Assembly (NCBI GenBank): GCA_036495485.1
Contig: DASXMU010000316.1
Span: 1-12,659, forward strand
Reading direction: 5' to 3'
Length of the DNA: 12,659 nt
Source of the DNA: PALSA-505 sp036495485
GTDB taxonomy: Bacteria; Actinomycetota; Actinomycetes; Streptosporangiales; Streptosporangiaceae
The position numbers and the translations under genes were made by a program. Shown here piece after piece: positions 7,461-12,659 of the stretch. The notes under the pieces were generated by a model. It searched no databases. It was not told the origin of the DNA and saw only the letters and a list, made by a program, of their open reading frames with translations. Each line of letters starts with the position of its first letter. The first letter of the stretch is position 1.

Positions 7461-9237
7461 GTGAGCAGGCTGTTTCGCCGGGCGCAGGAATGCGCGGCAC
7501 TGGACGCTGCCGTGGCCAGGGCACGCAGGGGTGAAGGCGGATCGCTCATCGCGACCGGCGGTCCGGGGGTTGGGAAGTCTGCGCTGCTGGACTACGTGGC
7601 GAGCTCGGCTGGCGAGGCGGAGACGATCCGCATCGAAGGGCTGGAGTCGGAGGTGGAGATCGGGCTGGCCGGGCTGCACCGGCTGCTGCTGTTCCACCCG
7701 GAGTACCGCTCGGTGCTGCCGCCCGCGCAGCGTCGCGCCCTCGACGCGAGCCTGGGGCTCGCCGACCGCGCTGAGGCTGCGCCGTTCCTGCTCGGCCTGG
7801 CCGTGCTGACCGTGCTGAATGACTTGTCGAGGTCGGGACTGCTTGTCTGCCTCGTCGATGACGCCCACTGGCTGGACCCCGAATCCGCCCAGGTACTCGC
7901 GTTCGTAGCGCGCAGGCTGCAAAACGAGCAGATCTTGGTGGTGTTCGCGGCCCGTGACCAGCGCGAGGCCAATGCCTTCAGCGGCATCCCCGAACTGGCC
8001 GTCCAGGCCCTCGGCCTCGACGACGCGGTAGAGGTCTTGCTCAGCGCCGCGGGTGAGATCCCGTTGGACCGGCAGATCGCGCGGGACATCGCGGCCCGGG
8101 CGGAGGCAAACCCGCTCGCCCTGATCGAGGTCGGCCGCGAGCTCGCGGCCCGGCGCACCCCGCCGTCGGCGCTGCTCGATGAACCGCTCCCGGTCGGGTA
8201 CCGGCTTCGCCGGCACTATGAGGCGCAGATCCGCCGCGTCCCGGCGGAAACGCGCCAGTTGCTCCTGCTGGCAGCCGCCGACATAGGGTCGGCACCCGGC
8301 ACGCTGTGGCGGGCGACCGAGCTCGCTGGCCTCGGCCCCGATGCTGCCGGGCCCGCCGAGCGCGGCCGCCTGATCGACCTGTCGCCTGACCTGCGTTTCC
8401 GGCACCCCGTCATCCGGGCAGCGGTCTACGACGGCGCCTCTGAGCAGGCGCGGAGACAGGCACACGGAGTGCTGGCCGCCGCCGCGCGTGCGCTCGACGA
8501 CCAGCAGGCCGCGGCGTGGCACTTGGCCGCAGCTACCTTCGCTCCCGCCGAGGACGTCGCCGCCGAACTGGAAGCCGCCGCGGCCGTGGCACACAACCGC
8601 GGCTCCTTGCTCAACGAATCCGTGTTCCTCGCGCGGGCCGCCGAGCTCAGCCCGCCGGGGCCGCAGGCGACACAGCGCCGCCTGCGCGCGGCCGAGGCGG
8701 CGCTGCTGGGACGCCCTCAAAGGCTGTGCCATCGCCAGCGGAACCGACTGGGCCCTCGGGCTGCTTGCCCGCTCCACGGCGCTGATGGCCCCGCCCGATC
8801 AAGCCGGCGGGCTCTACCAGGAAGCCCTCGACACCCTCAGCCACACCACCGCGACAGCTGACCTGGCGCGCGCACACCTTCTGTTCGGCGAATGGCTGCG
8901 TCGGCACCAACGCCCAGCAGATGCCCGGGATCAGCTGCAAACCGCACTCGGCCTATTCACCTCAATGGGCGCCATCCCGTTCGCTCGCCGCGCCCGCAAC
9001 GAGCTCCGGGCCGCCGGCGCAAGCCCCGACGCACTGCAGGCCCGGAACTCACCGCTGACCGCACGCGAATCCCAGATCGCATCCATGGCCGCCGCCGGCT
9101 ACACGAACCAGGAAATCGCCGACCGGCTGTTCATCACCGCCCACACTGTCGAATACCACCTGAAGAAAGTCTTCCGCAAACTCGGCATCGCCTCCCGCCG
9201 GCAACTACGCGACCACCTCAGCAGCGAGCTCGGCTGA
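7461..9237 (+). pseudogene. LuxR-family ATPase regulator (LAL type) with internal deletion and frame change near 8700-8720
   Basis: The first half is read from the GTG at 7461. It is an AAA/STAND-type ATPase with Walker A GGPGVGKS (33-40) and Walker B LLVCLVDDAHWLD (127-139). It continues to about 8700 (AEAALL) and then becomes nonsense, stopping at 8861. The second half is one frame over from about 8707. It has repeat-like helices (GTDWALGLLARSTAL and GEWLRRHQRPADA), then a C-terminal LuxR helix-turn-helix (LTARESQIASMAAAGYTNQE, then ITAHTVEYHLKKVFRKLG), ending at 9237. Joined, the halves total about 590 aa, whereas large LuxR regulators of this family usually have about 900. A deletion of around 300 codons in the sensor-repeat region, leaving the frames out of register, explains both facts. 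Neither half alone is expected to regulate normally. An assembly collapse is possible. Confidence 0.85.
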
Positions 9238-9485
9238 ACCGCACCACCCGTCGAGGGCGATGAACCGGTTTCGTTTCACTGGCGCCAGGCAGGTGGCGGC
9301 CTTGGCGACCTGCTCATCGATCCCCGGACAGATCAAATCACCCGGGATTGAAGTGGGGATGCCCGTTGCGGGCCAATCGCGGGGCGGTATCCGCATCTCG
9401 CGCTTGACGATGCGAGCCAGGCTGTCCAGGTCAGCTGCGGCGACGTTGGCGATGGACCGCTTGAGTAGTACAGCTGCGGCCGGGC

Positions 9486-10574
9486 TCAGGGATGGTCTCC
9501 GAACGGGCCTAGCGTGCCGTAGTCGACCCGCAGGGCCTCGAACATGACGTAGGCGTTGTCAGCGGTGAAGACGTCGGCGGCGGCCAGCTTGCCGAGGTAC
9601 TTGGCGGTGACCGGGCCGGCGACCTCCGCCGCGGCGGCGTCGAGGTATGCCTTGAAGATCGCCCAGGAGTTGTTCCCGTACTTGGCGAAGAACGGCGCCG
9701 GGTCCAGGCTGGCCATGGTGGCGCGGGCGCCGGCCAGCAGGTCCGCGACGTAGGCGATCTGCAGGTCGCCGTCTGCGCGGCGGCCGAGCCGCCCCAGGTG
9801 ACCGGCGACGAGCGTCTGCCACTGGTAGCCCATTGCGGCGTGCTGCGCGGTGACCCAGTCTGGGATGTCCTGGGAGACGGCGAGGTTCTTGAACGGTACC
9901 CAGCCGGGGAAGATGACGTCCACGACCATCAGGGTCTGGTGGTCCGGGGCGTAGATGAAGATGTTGTCTGGAGTGTGGTTGGGCCCGTGGTAGTCAAGGA
10001 ACAGCCGCTCTCCGCCCACCTCCAGGACGTGATGGTCGTCGAAGGTGACGGTCGGCGCCGGCCGGTTCGGGTCATCATCTCGCAGCAGCAGGCGGCGGCA
10101 CTCGCTGTGGCCGATGCGCACCACGTCGGCGCCGAGCAGGGAGGATGCTCCGATGTGGTCGGCGTGGGAGTGCGAGTACACCAGGTGGGTGACGTTCGCG
10201 GGCCTGCCGTTCGCCTGGGTGACGGTGGCGATGGCGCGTAGCAGGTTATGCCCGATGGTGGGCGGTGCGTCGACGAGGACCACGCCGTTCCGGGTGGTCA
10301 GGAACATGGCCTGGTAGACCGAGTCGGTCACCCAGTACAGGTTGCCGTTGATGTTGCCGACGAAGTAGCCGTCTGCGTTGAGCGCGGGCCCGAGGGCGCC
10401 GGGTGGTATCGGCGCGTAGTCGGGAAGCCCTGGTGTCGCCGCCCGGGCGGTTCCAGCCAGCGGACCGCCGCCGATCAGGGCTGCGGCGGCGGGTACTGCG
10501 GCGGCTGTTCCCGCGACCGCGAGGAAGCGGCGGCGGCTCGTGGCGTCACGCTGGGGCCCTGAAGGTGCGGTCAT
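9486..10574 (-). CDS. Tat-exported metallo-beta-lactamase-fold hydrolase
   Basis: A 362-aa protein. It starts with a twin-arginine signal: SRRRFL at 13-18, a hydrophobic Ala-rich core, and a likely cut after ARA (residue 45). The mature part has the MBL zinc motif HSHADH (His135, His137, Asp139, His140). Further ligand candidates are His200 (GPNHTPDN), Asp219 (MVVDVIFPGW) and His259 (AGHLGRL). It therefore probably folds in the cytosol, binds two metals and works outside the membrane as a hydrolase of unknown substrate. The frame is open to 10751, but AAGGAG lies 5 nt before the ATG at 10574 and the signal peptide begins there. A good promoter lies within the would-be N-terminal extension. 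It is divergent from the marR gene and shares a repeat with its promoter. Confidence 0.92.
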   Translation of the reverse strand: MTAPSGPQRDATSRRRFLAVAGTAAAVPAAAALIGGGPLAGTARAATPGLPDYAPIPPGALGPALNADGYFVGNINGNLYWVTDSVYQAMFLTTRNGVVLVDAPPTIGHNLLRAIATVTQANGRPANVTHLVYSHSHADHIGASSLLGADVVRIGHSECRRLLLRDDDPNRPAPTVTFDDHHVLEVGGERLFLDYHGPNHTPDNIFIYAPDHQTLMVVDVIFPGWVPFKNLAVSQDIPDWVTAQHAAMGYQWQTLVAGHLGRLGRRADGDLQIAYVADLLAGARATMASLDPAPFFAKYGNNSWAIFKAYLDAAAAEVAGPVTAKYLGKLAAADVFTADNAYVMFEALRVDYGTLGPFGDHP

Positions 10575-10579
10575 GGTGG

Positions 10580-10585
10580 CTCCTT
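10580..10585 (-). promoter_or_regulatory. Ribosome binding site that decides the MBL hydrolase start
   Basis: AAGGAG on the minus strand lies 5 nt before the ATG at 10574 and places the Tat signal at the true N-terminus. Confidence 0.7.
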
Positions 10586-10712
10586 GGTCGGTGCTGTATG
10601 CGGGCGGATCCAGGCGTGACGCGGAGTGGTCGGCTGCCGCGGTAGCGCTCGTGCTGCGGCAGGCGTGCCGCGTGCCATCGCCGCAGTCTCCGACCGTCCC
10701 GATGTCAGTGCC

Positions 10713-10724
10713 TGCGCAAGCAAC
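10713..10724 (+). repeat. Operator-like direct repeat, copy 1 (MBL promoter)
   Basis: TGCGCAAGCAAC is identical to 10845-10856. Its end overlaps the -10 of the MBL promoter and it covers the predicted transcription start. With flanking bases (10710-10721) it is an imperfect palindrome, 10 of 12 positions symmetric. Confidence 0.6.
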
Positions 10725-10751
10725 CATATTTCGAGCTATTTGATTCGTCAA
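10723..10751 (-). promoter_or_regulatory. Sigma70-like promoter of the MBL hydrolase gene
   Basis: On the minus strand, TTGACG (10751-10746) is followed by a 17-bp spacer and TATGGT (10728-10723). Transcription would start near 10716, giving a leader of about 140 nt. The spacing is ideal and the -35 matches 5 of 6. Confidence 0.6.
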
Positions 10752-10844
10752 CTACTTTGCCAATCTCGCTCTGGTTGACCGGCTCGTCAGAGTCCAGCAG
10801 ACCTTAGTCGCCGGGTGTTGCCCGGGCCAAGACAGTAGATCGCA

Positions 10845-10856
10845 TGCGCAAGCAAC
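10845..10856 (+). repeat. Operator-like direct repeat, copy 2 (marR promoter)
   Basis: TGCGCAAGCAAC is the second perfect copy, 132 bp from the first. It directly abuts the -10 hexamer of the marR gene. A protein bound here would block RNA polymerase. Confidence 0.6.
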
Positions 10857-10862
10857 TAGAAT
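10857..10862 (+). promoter_or_regulatory. -10 element of a probably leaderless marR transcript
   Basis: TAGAAT lies 7 nt before the ATG at 10870, so transcription would begin at or next to the A of the start codon. No Shine-Dalgarno site precedes the ATG. No -35 consensus is visible at the expected place (10834-10839). Confidence 0.5.
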
Positions 10863-10869
10863 TCCTGAT

Positions 10870-11328
10870 ATGCAGGACAAGCCGCTGGAACCGCTTGACC
10901 CCACGGAGGAGGCCGCGTGGCGCGACCTCGCCAAGTTCTTCCTCATCGCGCCCCGCCGGCTCGATGAGGATCTCCAGCGCGGCGCGGACATCTCGCTCAG
11001 TGAGTACACGACCTTGATGAGCCTGTCGGAAGCCCCCGATCGCCGGCTCCGGATGACGGAGCTCGCGAACCGCGTGTACCTGTCCGGAAGCCGGACCACG
11101 CGTCTCGTCGATGAGCTCACCGTCAGCGGGCTGATCCGCAAGACGCGCAGCCCAGCCGATGCCAGGGGGATCGATGTATCGCTCACCGCGACCGGCCTGG
11201 CCCGCCTGCAGGCCGCGTATCCAGTTCACCTCGCCAGCGTGCGCGACCGCGTTCTCGATCACGTGGGCCGGGATGCCCTGCCGTGCTTCGGTGAAGTGCT
11301 CGCGGCGATCGCCCGGGCGCTGGGGTAA
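10870..11328 (+). CDS. MarR-family transcriptional regulator
   Basis: A 152-aa protein, a normal length for MarR. The winged helix-turn-helix spans about 60-108. RMTELANRVYLSGSRTTRLV contains the recognition helix, DELTVSGLIRKT leads into the wing, and the wing carries the family-typical Asp-Ala-Arg-Gly (97-100) before VSLTATG. Flanking N- and C-terminal helices should form the dimer interface. MarR proteins usually repress their own gene and a divergent neighbour and release DNA on binding a small ligand. Here the neighbour is the exported MBL hydrolase, and an identical 12-bp sequence lies at both promoters. The start at 10870 is the only suitable one and has a leaderless-type promoter. The ligand cannot be inferred. 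Confidence 0.93.
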   Translation: MQDKPLEPLDPTEEAAWRDLAKFFLIAPRRLDEDLQRGADISLSEYTTLMSLSEAPDRRLRMTELANRVYLSGSRTTRLVDELTVSGLIRKTRSPADARGIDVSLTATGLARLQAAYPVHLASVRDRVLDHVGRDALPCFGEVLAAIARALG

Positions 11329-11361
11329 CTGCGCACGCTGTGGTCCAGGATCGGTGCGCAG
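11329..11361 (+). terminator. Hairpin directly after the marR stop codon
   Basis: CTGCGCAC (11329-11336) pairs perfectly with GTGCGCAG (11354-11361) around a 17-nt loop that can pair a little further. It starts on the base after the TAA. There is no T run after it, as is common in actinomycetes. A terminator is the simplest reading. Confidence 0.5.
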
Positions 11362-11522
11362 GTGGGTAGGTGATTTCGCCTCAAGCCCTGAGCATGGAGG
11401 GCGCGAGCAGACCCTGTGGGGTGACAGAAGTTTGCCTGGCCTGTGAGCTGCAGTGATGACCAGGGTCAGTCATAGGGCATCATGATCATCTGTGTGAGTC
11501 GGCCGATTCTGCCGATGGGCGG

Positions 11523-12173
11523 ATGGCGGGGCCGCGAGGGCCAGCTCAGCCTGGTGTCTCAGCGATGATCGGGCACTGGATCGTCACCGGCGAGTGGGCC
11601 TGGGATACTTATCCGGTGACGTCCGGCGAGTATGCTGACCCGCTCGAACGGTGTGCCCCGCAGCACGTGCGCATCGTGCATCTGACGGCGCCAGTGTTCC
11701 GCGCCCTGAGCAGCGGGGACCTGGCGGCTGCGAACACGGTGAGCCCGGTGCCGCTGTCGGCGTACCTGGCCGGTCCTGAGTGCACAGCGGTGTGGCACAG
11801 GCGCAGCAAGCAGGCGGCGGAAGACCCCGCCAGTGCGGCATGGGTCACCGGTGTCATCTGGGATGAACGGCGCCAGGTGGCCGTCGGCCGGGCTGGCTAC
11901 CACGGCCCGCCCGATCCCTCGGGGATGGTTGAGATCGGTTACGCGGTCGACCCAGCGTACCGGCGGCGCGGCTACGCGCGGGCCGCACTGGAGGCCCTGC
12001 TCCACCGCGCCGCTCACGAACCGCAGGTGCGCACGGTGCGGGTGACCATCAGCCCTGACAACGTCGCCTCCTACCAGCTGACATCGCAGTACGGATTCAC
12101 CGAGGTCGGTGAGCAGTGGGACGACGAGGACGGCCTGGAGATCATCTACGAGATCGATGCCAAGCCCCGGTAG
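11523..12173 (+). CDS. GNAT-family N-acetyltransferase (RimJ/RimL-like)
   Basis: Up to 216 aa. The acetyl-CoA binding motif A is plain: VEIGYAVDPAYRRRGYARAA (136-155), with R147-x-x-G150-x-A152 fitting the Q/R-x-x-G-x-G/A rule. It is followed by motif B with SPDNVASYQLTSQYGF (177-192). The protein moves an acetyl group from acetyl-CoA to an amine, but the acceptor is unknown. The start is uncertain. ATG 11523 has only a G-rich GGGCGG directly before it, ATG 11565 has no site, and the conserved domain begins near residue 49 (VRIVHLTAP), where a GTG at 11667 is also possible. The gene stands alone, with about 190 bp of noncoding DNA before it and no operon partner. Confidence 0.85.
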   Translation: MAGPRGPAQPGVSAMIGHWIVTGEWAWDTYPVTSGEYADPLERCAPQHVRIVHLTAPVFRALSSGDLAAANTVSPVPLSAYLAGPECTAVWHRRSKQAAEDPASAAWVTGVIWDERRQVAVGRAGYHGPPDPSGMVEIGYAVDPAYRRRGYARAALEALLHRAAHEPQVRTVRVTISPDNVASYQLTSQYGFTEVGEQWDDEDGLEIIYEIDAKPR

Positions 12174-12404
12174 GCGAAACGAACGTCCGCACATGCCGCA
12201 TACCGAGCGTGGCCGGAGGCCGGCGCAGCCGTCGGAGAGCCAGTCCCGAAGAACCAAGGATGGTGACGGTGTGAGTGCCGAGAACTGCATCCGTGCAGGT
12301 GAGGTGCATGACGTCCACCAGTCCCAGGTTCGGGCTTCGAGTGGGACAGCCATGGAGGAGAATCTCAGCGCTCCGCAGGAACCTTGCGGAAGGCAAAGAC
12401 GTGT
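12174..12404. other. No convincing gene
   Basis: Open frames cross this stretch on both strands, but they conflict, lack ribosome binding sites and have products of low-complexity type. Nothing else was recognised. Confidence 0.4.
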
Positions 12405-12542
12405 TCACGATTCGTGGTAGACGCGGTCGATGCCGACTAGCTCGATGTCGGGGCGGGTGACGGCTTCGTCGGTGAGGGCGCCTGCTGCTGGCCCCCATCC
12501 TCGTACTGTGCCAAACTTCACAGCACTCCAGGACAAGCTCAT
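12405..12542 (-). CDS. Possible small protein, 38-45 aa, or gene fragment
   Basis: The frame ends in TGA at 12405-12407 and can start at a GTG (12521, GGAG 5 nt upstream) or an ATG (12542). From the GTG it begins MKFGTVRGWGPAAGAL and ends IELVGIDRVYHES. The composition is more protein-like than in the competing frames, with mixed hydrophobic, charged and aromatic residues and G/C-ending codons. I do not recognise a family. It overlaps another candidate on the plus strand, and both cannot be coding over the shared part. Confidence 0.35.
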   Translation of the reverse strand: MSLSWSAVKFGTVRGWGPAAGALTDEAVTRPDIELVGIDRVYHES

Positions 12543-12582
12543 CGAGATCTTCGGCCTCAACCGCTACGCCCCCAAGCGCTGA
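12445..12582 (+). pseudogene. Possible C-terminal gene remnant, 45 codons
   Basis: The last 21 codons, ending in TGA at 12580-12582, read FTALQDKLIEIF then GLNRYAPKR. They look like the end of a folded protein, with an amphipathic helix and a basic tail. The first half of the frame (12445-12514) is low-complexity and overlaps the minus-strand candidate. Most likely a gene tail whose front has been lost or replaced near 12515. The family is not recognised. Confidence 0.3.
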
Positions 12583-12589
12583 CACTGAC

Positions 12590-12610
12590 ATGGGTAATAC
12601 ACTCACCCAT
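12590..12610. repeat. Inverted repeat, 6-bp stem
   Basis: ATGGGT (12590-12595) and ACCCAT (12605-12610) pair around a 9-nt loop, 7 nt beyond the end of the gene-tail candidate. A weak terminator is possible. Confidence 0.35.
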
Positions 12611-12620
12611 CCTCCGCACA

Positions 12621-12636
12621 CCCGCTAACCAGCGGG
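12621..12636. repeat. Inverted repeat, 6-bp GC-rich stem with 4-nt loop
   Basis: CCCGCT and AGCGGG pair around AACC. It lies 10 nt after the previous hairpin, so the two may act together. No T run follows before the window ends. Confidence 0.4.
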
Positions 12637-12659
12637 AACGAACCGAAGATCAACTTATC

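Noticed and set aside
7338..8777. Upstream extension of the hydrolase frame to 715 codons
   Set aside because: It overlaps the regulator antisense, is Arg/Gln/Gly-rich, and the real start at 7337 has a strong ribosome binding site.
9205..9396. Minus-strand ORF of 63 codons after the MBL gene
   Set aside because: Its product is not implausible, but it has no ribosome binding site, overlaps the end of the LuxR gene antisense, and its frame runs on upstream as a shadow of the MBL gene. The 9238-9485 spacer holds nothing else I can support.
10575..10751. 59-residue N-terminal extension of the MBL hydrolase
   Set aside because: It would bury the Tat signal inside the protein, and a promoter and operator-like repeat lie within it.
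11559..12353. Minus-strand ORF of 264 codons
   Set aside because: It is antisense to the GNAT gene, whose acetyl-CoA motif is unmistakable.
1..12659. CRISPR array, tRNA, rRNA or complete insertion sequence
   Set aside because: No regularly spaced repeats, no cloverleaf-like sequence at the recombinase or in the spacers, and no paired terminal inverted repeats around a transposase were seen by eye.

Overview
The window is high-GC DNA with strongly G/C-ending codons, ATGA gene overlaps, GTG starts and a leaderless-type promoter. All of this fits an actinomycete chromosome; I cannot name the genus. It looks like accessory DNA: a decaying mobile module, a lower-GC gene of unknown function, several short gene remnants and a few intact small transcription units.

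Left part (1-4091). A tyrosine recombinase, cut by the window edge, overlaps by ATGA a small DUF6262-type coiled-coil gene. This arrangement resembles the last two genes of Tn554-like transposons. Both genes carry one frame change, so the module looks inactive unless these are sequence errors. A multi-pass membrane protein of clearly lower GC follows on the minus strand. Then comes a gene-poor stretch of about 0.9 kb holding a strong hairpin, short repeats and one doubtful small gene.

Middle part (4092-9485). A minus-strand ABC exporter pair of DrrA/DrrB type is coupled by a 4-nt overlap. Upstream of it are a tautomerase gene cut to 26 codons that still has an excellent ribosome binding site, an unassigned 52-aa ORF, and an alpha/beta hydrolase with a complete catalytic triad. 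Divergent from the hydrolase is a large ATPase/LuxR-type regulator. It has lost its middle and changed frame, so its ATPase and DNA-binding ends are no longer joined.

Right part (9486-12659). A Tat-exported metallo-beta-lactamase-fold hydrolase and a MarR-family regulator are divergently transcribed. The same 12-bp sequence sits at the -10 region of both promoters, which suggests that the MarR protein controls itself and the hydrolase. A hairpin follows the marR stop codon, then a GNAT acetyltransferase. The right end holds only small doubtful ORFs on opposite strands and two hairpins.

I found no rRNA, tRNA or CRISPR array, and no complete insertion sequence. The best candidate for a working local system is the MarR / Tat-MBL hydrolase pair. 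The most striking structural theme is gene decay: three frame-changed genes and one truncated gene within 9 kb.
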